Assembly: GCF_963676685.1 (NCBI RefSeq)
Contig: NC_092354.1
Coordinates: 69,862,178 to 69,926,177, forward strand
DNA: 64,000 nucleotides
From: Mytilus edulis
Taxonomy: Eukaryota > Mollusca > Bivalvia > Mytilida > Mytilidae
Reading direction: 5' to 3'
Position 1 is the first letter of the stretch; each line of letters starts with the position of its first letter. The notes under the pieces were generated by a model that did no database searches, was not told the DNA's origin, and saw only the letters and a list, made by a program, of their open reading frames with translations. Below are positions 37,601-45,396 of this stretch, piece after piece. The position numbers and the translations under genes were made by a program.

Positions 37601-40600
37601 AGCTTTTGGAATTTATAGATGATGTCACCAAAAATATTGAAACTTCAAAACAAACAGATGTACTCATAATGGACTTTTCTAAAGCTTTTGATAAAGTCAG
37701 CCATAATTTATTATCACACAAACTAAATTACTATGGGATACAGGGGAAAACAAATGCATGGATACAGGGCTTTTTATCATGTCGTACCCAAGCAGTTATT
37801 CTAGAGGGTGAGATTTCAGGCTATGTCCCTGTGAAGTCAGGAGTGCCTCAAGGATCTGTTCTGGGCCCAAGTCTGTTTCTATTTTATATTAATGATATTC
37901 CAGTTGGGCTAAATTCCACCATACGCCTTTTCGCAGACGACACTATTGCTTATCTGGTTATAAAATCTAACAGCGACTGCGAAACCCTACAAAAAGATCT
38001 AAACACACTAGGCATCTGGGAACATACTTGGAAAATGGCTTTTCATCCTGACAAGTGTAATGTTATGTCCATCAGTCGAAATAAAAATCCAATTATTTAC
38101 AATTACACTCTACACGGCCATGTTCTTGAACATGTGGACAAAGCAAAATACCTAGGCGTGACAATACAATCAGACCTAAAATGGCACAGTCACATAAACA
38201 CCATCTGTAATAAGGCTAACAGTACACTAGGTTTTCTAAGAAGGAACCTTAACATCAGTTCCACCTCAGTAAAGGAACAGGCATATAAATCCTTAGTCAG
38301 ACCATCACTAGAATATGCCTGTTCAGTATGGGATCCTTACTTTACTGAGGACATAAATAAACTAGAAAAGGTACAACGAAGGGCTGCTAGGTTTGTCACT
38401 AACCGACATAGAAACACATCAAGTGTTAGTGACATGATTGACCACTTAAAATGGAGAAACCTAGCATACAGAAGAACTGATGCACGCCTTGTCATGTTCT
38501 ATAAAATTTCATACCACCTCATAGCCATCACAAAAACAGACAGACTTATACAACCGCTCAGACAGTCCCGGAACATGCACGCACTCTCATATCAGATTCC
38601 ATCCTGCAGAACGCAAATACGCCAACAATCATTCTTTCCACGCACAATAAAAAACTGGAACAGCCTTCCTCTGAGTATTGTTATGAGCGACTCTATAGAG
38701 TCATTCAAAACAGCCATATCAACCCACACCTACAGTCAGTAAATTCATCATGTGTAAATAGTTTTATCTTAATATATAAATAAATAAAAATAAAAAAATA
38801 TGCACTATCACTATGTAAAAATGTTATAATTAATTTTTGCTTTTAATCATAAAATTAAAATTTTTCACTGTATATACGTCTCCACAATTTGTGGACCACA
38901 AAGCAATGCGCAGTGCAAGTGACATAAACTTCAACGTGTTGAAGGCGGTCACTAAAAAGTAGAAGAAAAAGTAGAAGTATCTAGATAGGCCGAAACGACC
39001 TTTATTATATGACCGAAGTGGTACATGTCCAAAAGAACAATGCCGAACCGTCTCTATTGCCGAAACGTCTTGTTTCCATCTAAGTGTACCTGGGACAGTG
39101 ATGCCATTGTTTGTGATAATTGTGATAAATGGTGTCATATTGGATGTGTAAATATAAGTCCATCAATGTATGAAAAGTTTGGAAATTCATCAGCACTTTG
39201 GATATGCCCGATATGTGATACTCCTAATCACTCTAGAACCATTTTTCAATCATACCTCTCATCAGGTAATTCTATTTTGAACCCTAACTCATATTCAGTA
39301 CTTTCAGATAGTTCAGCTTTTTCCTCAAGCTTTAATATAAATGATAGTCATGAAAACTTTGGAGACCCAGTTGCTACATCATCACCTAAACCACCAGTGA
39401 CGAAGCAATTAAGAAATAAGAATATTAATAGACAAAACTCATTAAGAGTTCTTCAGATTAATTTTAGAAGTTGTAAAAATAAAGTTCCTCAAATTGAAAA
39501 TTTATTAACATCATCTAAACCAGATATTATTATTGGTAATGAAACTTGGCTAAACAAAGATGTATTATCTTCTGAAATTTTTCCAAACACACTATTTGAA
39601 GATGTATTCCGAAACGACAGGGTCGGAAAAGAAGGTGGAGGTGTATTAATCGCCATTAAAAAAGGTATTATTTGCCAAGAAGTATATAAAAGCAAAAATG
39701 TAGAACTTATTGCTGCCCAAATTAATATAACTGATACCAAATCCTTAGTTATTATTTCTGCATATAGACCACCAAATAAAAATGATATAGACTATCTCAA
39801 ACAAATGATCATTGAAATTAATGAACTTAAGTTAAAATTTAAAAATTCCACCTTCTGGCTTGGTGGTGACTTTAACCTTCCAGACATAAAATGGCCTGAG
39901 CAAAATATATCTGGCTCAATGTATCCTAAGGAGCTGAATGAAGCATTTATAGAAATGCTGAACAACTTAGGCATTGAACAAATGGTTGATTTTCCAACTA
40001 GGAAAGATAATATACTTGACCTTTTCTGCACAAACCAACCTGCATTAATAACAAAAATAAAATCTATACCAGGTATATCTGACCATGATATTGTTTTAGT
40101 GGATGCAATCTGCAAGCCCCAAAGATCTAAACAATCACAACATAAAATTTATTTATGGAAAAAGGTAGATATTAAAAAGATAAAAGACGTAACATCTCAT
40201 TTTATATCTGAACTTATATCTCAGACTAATGAAAATTTAAATATTGACCAATTATGGAATAAATTCAAAGAAGGTAGTAATAAAATAATAGATGATAATG
40301 TACCAAGCAAAATCACTAAATCTAAGTACACCAACCCTTGGGCAAATAGGGATATAGACCATTTATGTAAAAAACAACGTAAAGCTTACAACAAAGCTAA
40401 AAAAACTGGTAAACAAGAACATAAAGATAAATATAAAAAGTTAAAAGCTACTGCTCAAAGAGAAATAAGAAGAGCCCAGAGCACATATATGCAAGAAATA
40501 ATTAGCCCCCAGTTAGAAGAAAAACCTAAATCTTTCTGGCAATTTATTAAAAGCAAAAAAACAGAAACATCTGGAGTATCACCATTAAGAGGAAAGGATG

Positions 40601-42548
40601 GTTTATTGTATAGTGAGCCAAATACACAAGCTAACATCCTAAATGAACAATTTAAAAAGGCTTTTACTACCGAAGATACATCCTCTATGCCAAATAAAGG
40701 TACAAGTCCCCACCCCACTATGCCAGACATATTTATTAGTAATAATGGCTTATTAAAGTTACTTAAAAACTTAAATCCACATAAAGCCACTGGCCCTGAT
40801 AATCTGCCAGCATATTTTTTACATAATTTTGCAGAAGAATTGTCTCCATTTTTGACATTCTTTTTCCAAAAATCTATTGATACTGGTAAAATCCCAAATG
40901 ATTGGAAGCAGGCTAATGTTGTACCTATATTTAAAAAAGGTGACAAGCATAACGCTATTAATTATAGACCAGTTTCATTAACTGCAATATGTTGCAAAAT
41001 TTTAGAACATATTTTAACAAGCAACATAAGGAAACACCTTGCAATTAATAACATATTAAATGATAGTCAGCATGGGTTTAGAAGCAAAAGGTCTTGTGAG
41101 ACCCAACTTATCATCAGCATACAAGACCTTGCTAAATCATTGGGTTATGGTAACCAAATAGATGTCATACTTTTAGATTTTTCTAAAGCTTTCGATAAAG
41201 TCCCCCATAAAAGATTAGCCCAGAAATTAGAATTTTATGGTATAAGAAATCAAAATCTAAATTGGATAAATGACTTTTTAGCTGACAGGCAACAGCAAGT
41301 ACTACTAAACGGTGTAAAATCTTCAAAATTAGCAGTTGATTCTGGTGTCCCTCAGGGAACAGTTTTAGGCCCAACATTATTTTTACTCTTTATAAATGAC
41401 CTACCCGAACATGTAACTTGTAATGCAAGACTTTTTGCAGATGACTGTTTATTGTATAGAAATGTAAATAATAGTTCTGATGCACAATTACTTCAAAAAG
41501 ATTTGTCTAGTTTAGTAAAATGGGAAGAGGATTGGCAAATGAATTTTAATCCTGAGAAGTGTTATGTCATTCATATTTCTAAAAAAAGTAAACCTTCCAC
41601 TTTTGATTATATATTGCATAATCATATTTTAGAAGCAGTAAAAGACAGTAAATATTTAGGTGTAACTATAAGCCATGATCTTGATTGGGGAACACATATA
41701 AACAATATTACTTGTAAGGCAAATAAAACCTTAGGTTTTCTTCGTAGGAACTTAAAAAACTGCACACGTAAGGTTAAAAACCTTACGTACACATCACTTG
41801 TCCGTCCGGTCGTCGAATACTCTTCTCCTGTCTGGGATCCGTACAAAAAACAACACATCACTCAGGTTGAGCAGGTACAGCGTAAGGCAGCCAGGTTTGT
41901 CTTCAATGATTATAAAGACAGATCACCTGGAGCAGTTTCAAATTTAATAAAATCGTTGGAATGGGAAAATTTAGAATTAAGAAGGAAAAAGGCAAGATTA
42001 ACTATGCTGTATAAAATAAATTGGGGGTTAGTTGAAGTTCCTAAGGACAACTTAACAATATCTGATAGACGCACTAGGGGGAAACATAAATTTAGGCAAA
42101 TATCAACAAATAAAGATTTCTATAAATTTTCATTTTATCCTCGAACTATTTCGGACTGGAACTCACTACCTGAAGCAATAGGTATGTCAGACACCCTGGA
42201 ATCCTTCAAAAGTGGCATATCCACTCTAACATTTGAAGGATCCACAGCAACTTATTAAACTTTAAAGCCACTGTACATAATGTATATATGTTATTGATAA
42301 CGATTTTTCTTGTCATATTATTTTTAAATTAAGTCCATATGTACATAGCACACAAGTTCCGGGAAGTTTTACACTCCTACCTAGGAGTCTACTCCCGTAT
42401 TCGGAAGAAGAAGAAGAAGAAGAAGAAGAAGAAGAAGAAGAAGAAGAAGAAGAAGAAGAAGAAGAAGAAGAAGAAGAAGAAGAAGAAGAAGAAGAAGAAG
42501 AAGAAGAAGAAGAAGAAGAAGAAGAAGAAGAAGAAGAAGAAGAAGAAG

Positions 42549-42579
<31 letters not shown>

Positions 42580-42776
42580 GGGTGTGGTCATAAATCAGGT
42601 TTCTTATAATTTTTGACAAATCATGTTATGATTAGGCTAAATAATTACACTTACTGTCTATATCACTCTGACTGAAGTATCTAGCCTGAAAGAAAAAAAA
42701 ATAATTAATAGCTGTTTTAATAATCATTAGATTAATTGTTAAACAAGATGAATCAGTTTTAATTGATACATACCAT
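28699..42776 (-). CDS. CALML4: Calmodulin-like protein 4 homologue (EF-hand protein), 5 exons, 147 aa
   Basis: Minus-strand exons are 42776-42774 (ATG only), 42685-42655, 37285-37151, 30478-30302 and 28796-28699 (stop 28701-28699). All junctions have GT..AG ends and agreeing phases, giving 147 residues. The order matches CALML4: a Ser-Gln-Ser-Asp start, FKECFFYHARK, MRSLGYSPTKEEV, FASFLECMHDHK, KGYVNASEVRHILMNLGEKL and a terminal PVPDY. The four EF-hand helices can be followed, but the loops lack most calcium ligands; the best loop, residues 88-99, keeps only Asp at position 1, Gly at 6 and Glu at 12. In vertebrates CALML4 is a myosin light chain of the microvillar adhesion complex, and a similar light-chain role is inferred here. 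Its introns hold three antisense LINE insertions and a GAA array. It is divergent from the SLC25A42-like gene. Confidence 0.85.
29590..30095 (+). repeat. Interspersed repeat with 'gcgcctgtcccaagtcagga' core, in CALML4 intron 4
   Basis: Ordered markers: gtttgcgcctgtcccaagtc, gagtttgtatggcattcatt, aggggccagctgaaggacgc, cggtgtgggaatttctcgct, ggtcgggttgttgtctcttt. A diverged partial copy is at 62525-62640. The 63-codon ORF near 29642 on the minus strand lies inside and is rejected as a gene. Confidence 0.6.
30552..30690 (+). repeat. hAT-MITE-like fragment, 'cagggatggggtcaatta'
   Basis: Begins with a CAGGG-type terminus and continues with repeated aatgtaatcgattacatt motifs. It resembles one end of a non-autonomous hAT element; the other end was not found. 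It lies in CALML4 intron 3, just left of the L1-like element. Confidence 0.4.
30837..31151 (+). pseudogene. Possible ORF1 remnant of the L1/Tx1-like element
   Basis: A 104-codon ORF with a strongly hydrophilic product: a Thr/Ile-rich start, a Lys-rich block (KTRKKKNKDNTKSKPK), GPIDKFIV, then a Ser/Thr/Pro/Lys tail. It stands 5' of, and in the same orientation as, the endonuclease-RT ORF at 32317. The composition suits the C-terminal part of a non-LTR ORF1, but no RRM or zinc knuckle is visible. The open frame extends up to a TGA at 30780-30782 without another ATG. Assignment is by position and composition only. Confidence 0.35.
31400..32350 (+). CDS. Unexplained 316-codon ORF overlapping the LINE ORF2 start
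   Basis: Open for 316 codons in about 70% AT sequence, where stops should be frequent. It overlaps the first 34 bases of ORF2 (32317) in another frame. The product is unusually hydrophobic and rich in Ile, Tyr, Cys and Lys, with no coiled coil, RRM or CCHC knuckle as expected for ORF1. It could be an odd ORF1, a leader region that happens to be open, or a chance ORF. No function is assigned. Confidence 0.3.
   Translation: MYRSMKLLLFFPYEITSIVIYTYVIICVSMYQNINMCAMSYNHVNRKPIALYYIYIDMQINFIAISTHLYTKCKQISLTYLYLFLYADNYPFLVVTSKVSIHALCLLFFNYLNQNLRVLLNICIIKVKPRKQNSCNICTVIISTRKYLIIISRYFCYLFINVFISEKCFKNIQLTKNKFNTHQFRKIYIISITFIYFYVRYISLLKLILVRINRFTCEGQYILPANNSKYRNRWKPIKVGQYEIKCMCVHVIIFSLATHTVKVKTVIRDAHMIVFLSLNSVYICMYILLFIFEIHVSNTFLKTKSRCQLIHCIYVL
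32317..36147 (+). pseudogene. LINE ORF2: APE endonuclease - reverse transcriptase - CCHC, one nonsense codon
   Basis: One frame runs 1276 codons plus stop and is broken by a single TAA at 34795-34797 (codon 827). The ATG is followed within ten residues by the endonuclease opening SLNCQGL, so the start is natural. Further endonuclease marks are FLQETHF and GGDMNE. RT marks are FLDFTKAFDS (about residue 603), QGCPASSIIF, and LADDT with the catalytic aspartates at 710-711. After the stop the frame continues to a C-terminal knuckle C-x2-C-x7-H-x4-C (LCNIC...HYFLTC). Length and order fit the L1/Tx1 group. Its job is target-primed reverse transcription. With the stop in place the copy would lack the C-terminal third, so it is likely inactive but young. 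Confidence 0.85.
36537..37044. mobile_element. Foldback-like DNA element, 508 bp, 8-bp target duplication
   Basis: It is flanked by an exact ataattgc at 36529-36536 and 37045-37052. The left arm carries gacagaaagtcacaggaca and further gtcacagg/agtcacaaa copies. The right arm carries the inverted motif gtgactttttgtcc five times and ends gtgactttctgtcct. The core is AT-rich and non-coding. The 8-bp duplication points to hAT-type mobilisation. It sits about 100 bases inside CALML4 intron 3, next to exon 3's donor. Confidence 0.75.
37395..38800 (+). mobile_element. 5'-truncated CR1/Jockey-type LINE in CALML4 intron 2
   Basis: RT homology begins abruptly near 37410 (IFKKG, then ENYRPISLTCICCKLIEH), about 110-125 bases upstream of CALML4 exon 3's acceptor. 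The copy ends after its stop with an A-rich aaataaataaaaataaaaaa tail near 38780-38800. Endonuclease and N-terminal parts are missing, as expected from incomplete reverse transcription. Confidence 0.8.
37525..38742 (+). pseudogene. Reverse transcriptase C-terminal part, truncated LINE ORF
   Basis: 405 codons from the first ATG, but the frame is open and homologous further left to about 37410. Marks: LQHGFRKNRSCETQ, IMDFSKAFDKVSH (motif A), SGVPQGSVLGPSLF (motif B), LFADDT (motif C), KYLGVTIQSDLKWHSHI and a terminal FFPRTIKNWNSLP. No endonuclease is present. It is clearly related to the complete element at 39025-42258 but diverged from it. Confidence 0.85.
39025..42258 (+). CDS. Intact LINE polyprotein, PHD finger - APE endonuclease - reverse transcriptase, 1077 aa
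   Basis: Residues 1-68 form a PHD-type zinc finger: paired cysteines, CDNCDKWCHIGC, then WICPIC. An endonuclease domain follows from about 138: QINFRSCKN, ETWL (Glu173), GGDFNLPDIKWP (Asp282, Asn284) and SDHD (353-354). The RT has NYRPVSLT, HGFRSKRSCETQ, LLDFSKAFDKVPH (about 717), SGVPQGTVLGPTLF and LFADD (Asp806, Asp807). It closes with WDPY, RKAARFV and YPRTISDWNSLPE. All catalytic residues are present and there is no stop or frameshift, so this copy may be recently active. The PHD finger is in the same ORF as the enzymes. I place it in the CR1/Jockey superfamily; the exact clade is not settled. Confidence 0.9.
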   Translation: MSKRTMPNRLYCRNVLFPSKCTWDSDAIVCDNCDKWCHIGCVNISPSMYEKFGNSSALWICPICDTPNHSRTIFQSYLSSGNSILNPNSYSVLSDSSAFSSSFNINDSHENFGDPVATSSPKPPVTKQLRNKNINRQNSLRVLQINFRSCKNKVPQIENLLTSSKPDIIIGNETWLNKDVLSSEIFPNTLFEDVFRNDRVGKEGGGVLIAIKKGIICQEVYKSKNVELIAAQINITDTKSLVIISAYRPPNKNDIDYLKQMIIEINELKLKFKNSTFWLGGDFNLPDIKWPEQNISGSMYPKELNEAFIEMLNNLGIEQMVDFPTRKDNILDLFCTNQPALITKIKSIPGISDHDIVLVDAICKPQRSKQSQHKIYLWKKVDIKKIKDVTSHFISELISQTNENLNIDQLWNKFKEGSNKIIDDNVPSKITKSKYTNPWANRDIDHLCKKQRKAYNKAKKTGKQEHKDKYKKLKATAQREIRRAQSTYMQEIISPQLEEKPKSFWQFIKSKKTETSGVSPLRGKDGLLYSEPNTQANILNEQFKKAFTTEDTSSMPNKGTSPHPTMPDIFISNNGLLKLLKNLNPHKATGPDNLPAYFLHNFAEELSPFLTFFFQKSIDTGKIPNDWKQANVVPIFKKGDKHNAINYRPVSLTAICCKILEHILTSNIRKHLAINNILNDSQHGFRSKRSCETQLIISIQDLAKSLGYGNQIDVILLDFSKAFDKVPHKRLAQKLEFYGIRNQNLNWINDFLADRQQQVLLNGVKSSKLAVDSGVPQGTVLGPTLFLLFINDLPEHVTCNARLFADDCLLYRNVNNSSDAQLLQKDLSSLVKWEEDWQMNFNPEKCYVIHISKKSKPSTFDYILHNHILEAVKDSKYLGVTISHDLDWGTHINNITCKANKTLGFLRRNLKNCTRKVKNLTYTSLVRPVVEYSSPVWDPYKKQHITQVEQVQRKAARFVFNDYKDRSPGAVSNLIKSLEWENLELRRKKARLTMLYKINWGLVEVPKDNLTISDRRTRGKHKFRQISTNKDFYKFSFYPRTISDWNSLPEAIGMSDTLESFKSGISTLTFEGSTATY
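42404..42578 (+). repeat. Perfect (GAA)n triplet array, 175 bp, about 58 copies
   Basis: Uninterrupted gaa/aag triplets directly after the 3' UTR of the complete LINE. It lies 76 bases inside CALML4 intron 2. On the CALML4 sense strand it reads (TTC)n. It is open in several frames on both strands, but those homopolymer ORFs are artefacts. Confidence 0.95.
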
Positions 42777-44921
42777 TTTCTTTTCAACTTTTGTTTACAC
42801 GAGTAGAGTTAGCTCCCCTCATACAAGATAATCTCAAAACGTAAAATTTGTGTTTTGAAGATATGTTTAATATTTTCATTACCAAATACTTTTATTATTT
42901 TTAAATCAACTTCTACTGAAATCAAACATTTCAAATAAATACTATATCGTAAAAAAAAAAATTTGCATCTCGTTTTTGTTTTCTTTCAAAGGGAGGTAAT
43001 TGTAACTGTCTGCTACAAATTACTGAGAATAGCAACAATCAAAATGTAAAAGGATCTGCTAGTTGCATAAGCATTAAATATCCCAAATATATTGCTTTTG
43101 ATGTAAACACAGAACTATATAGGTAAACAATATACGTTTATTTAGTTTTATAATGAAAACGTCTTCCATAAAAAGAGGTAAACATTGCTTTACGGATATT
43201 GTTGATGATGTTGACATTCATGAAGACTTCAGATGACCCCTCTTTATTTATAAGGCATAATCTTAATTCGCATAATGAAATCAATTTTTTGCATGCTTGA
43301 TTCAGGATGTAATCTATGTTGCAGAGACTTATATGAAGCAAATGGACTTTGACCCACATGTGCTTGTAAAATGTTGGTCTATGTACATGCAACAGTTTTC
43401 CCTAATGAGGGTCATAAAGGTTTTTTTTTACATGCATACATAGGGAATAGCATGCCCTAATTTACTTTGACCAAACAATGTAAAGAATAGGTTACACATT
43501 GCTTTTTTTTTTAAATTAAAACAGTGATTAACAAGATTAATAAGCTTCAAGTTAAGCATGAAAAATGTGAAATAATTTTTTTAATATGTGCTAAAATAAC
43601 CCTTTAACTTTTATACATATAAGCAGTTATATTGTCAGAGATATTCAAAGAGCTGCATTTTCTTCTTTAAAATCACAAACCAACCTGAACAAAAATTAAC
43701 CTGATAAGATTTTATAAATAATTAGTAAAACAATAATGATCATGATGATAAAAAATGAATTATGACATCTGGGTGATATAAACAATGTATCATGTGTATG
43801 TATCTATTGTATGGACAAGGACTATTTACAATTCAATGAAGAAAAATAAAATTCCAGCAAAAATGCTTTAGAAATTGCAGAGATACATGCAACATGAGCA
43901 ATGTCCTAATTTTTGAACTTGCAAACTAGATTGTACAATATAGATATCTGCGTGATGAAAAATAATGAAGTCAAACAATGAATCATATAATATCCCCCCA
44001 CTCCAAAATATTATTAGGCCATAAAAAAGAATAGGTTTGTTTGCCCATTAGCCCTACCTACCCAGCATGCCCAGAAAAAAAGCTGCCTACTCAAATTTTC
44101 TGATTTCTTCTGATTTGAAGAAGTTTTTTTTTAATCAGATAGGCATGAAGACTAATAAACACCTGATGCTTCAATTTCTTTTTTTGAAAAAAAAAAAGAA
44201 AACGCCTACCTACCTACCCACTGTCTCAACCTTGGGTAGAGATTGGGCAAACCAAAATATTTTTAATTGTGGCCTTATTACCAAAAAAAATAGACAAAAT
44301 TGCATATGAAGAAAAATGTGAGCTATTTATTGAACAAGTATTTTAATTTAATCTGCAACATGTCCAATTGCAAATTACATTGCATTAGATAAAGAAAATA
44401 TCAACTTACCACAATTTGAAACTAAATCTAACAATAAAATTTGTGACCTACAAATGACCTACATCATGATCATTTTGTACATGGTACTATTCAAGAAAAT
44501 ATAGATATGATTAATATCTCAATTGTTTTATGAAATTCAAAAATAAAAATTCCCCTGAAGTTGCTGAATGTTTAATTATCATGTTTATGCTAAATATTTA
44601 TGTAGCCTTGTGCCCCCTAAAATTGAAAGTACAACTACAACACAATATCCCTTCAATGTGAATTTGAGAAGATATATTATTTTACCATTTTGTTACAAGG
44701 CTGACACGGAAAACCCAATCATTTATCCTTTCAACTATTAAACTCAAATGAAATAATCTGAACATGTCAGTTCCAAATGAAGACCTGAACATGTAGAGTC
44801 CTCATATTTATAGTTTTATAATTAATGCTGGCAGATATTGATGTGTCAATAACAATCCATGACTCTTTCACACACAAAAACATGTCGGAAAAATACTTGT
44901 TAATTGTGAGATTTAGTTTTG
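42777..44921. promoter_or_regulatory. Divergent intergenic region between CALML4 and SLC25A42 homologues
   Basis: The left end holds the CALML4 5' UTR (minus strand, upstream of 42776). An SLC25A42 leader exon may lie further right but could not be placed. It contains the recurring bivalve motif gagttagctcccc (about 42807) and gggaggtaattg (about 42992). A repeat-like block with 'cctacctacccac' is at 43980-44235. No TATA box or transcription start can be assigned with confidence; a shared promoter region is inferred from gene orientation only. Confidence 0.35.
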
Positions 44922-45386
44922 CATTTTTCAGATGTAGCTGAATGGGTATAAATATTATTTATATTGTATTTTTCAGATGTAGCTGAATGGGTATAAATAT
45001 CATTTATATTGTATTTTTCAGATGTAGCTGAATGGGTAATTTTATTGTATTTTTCAGATGTAGCTGAATGGGTATAAATATTATTTATATTGTATTTTTC
45101 AGATGTAGCTGAAAGGGTATAAATATTATTTATATTGTATTTTTCAGATGTAGCTGAATGGGTATAAATATCATTTATATTGTATTTTTCAGATGTAGCT
45201 GAATGGGTATAAATATTATTTATATTGTATTTTTCAGATGTAGCTGAATGGGTATAAATATTATTTATATTGTATTTTTCAGATGTAGCTGAATGGGTAT
45301 AAATATTATTTATATTGTATTTTTCAGATGTAGCTGAATGGTTGTAAATGTTATTTATTTACCATTTGATTGTGTATGTTAAACAG
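44922..45386 (+). repeat. 45-bp minisatellite copying the SLC25A42 3' splice site and start codon
   Basis: Ten copies of tttttcag|atgtagctgaat, with atg of 'atgtag' at 44932, 44977, 45022, 45058, 45103, 45148, 45193, 45238, 45283 and 45328. The spacing is 45 bp throughout, except 36 bp once (a 9-bp deletion). The genuine exon start follows at 45387 after a diverged 59-bp spacer. Nine of the ten units carry ATGGG or ATGG as in the true start; the unit at 45103 reads gaaaggg instead. In the regular units the ORF from that ATG has 14 codons and ends at TGA. Confidence 0.9.
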
Positions 45387-45396
45387 ATGTAGCTGA

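Larger units (their letters stand above)
38830..42578 (+). mobile_element. Complete PHD-endonuclease-RT LINE in CALML4 intron 2
   Basis: The element consists of a short 5' leader, one intact ORF (39025-42258), about 145 bases of 3' UTR, and then the (GAA)n array at 42404-42578, which I take as its 3' tail. The left boundary is approximate. It has the same orientation as the two other LINEs and is antisense to CALML4. Confidence 0.7.

Noticed and set aside
39489..41861. Minus-strand ORFs of 64-163 codons
   Set aside because: Shadows of the intact LINE ORF on the plus strand.
42313..42619. Poly-Ser, poly-Lys and poly-Phe ORFs of 76-92 codons
   Set aside because: They are simply the GAA triplet array read in different frames and strands.
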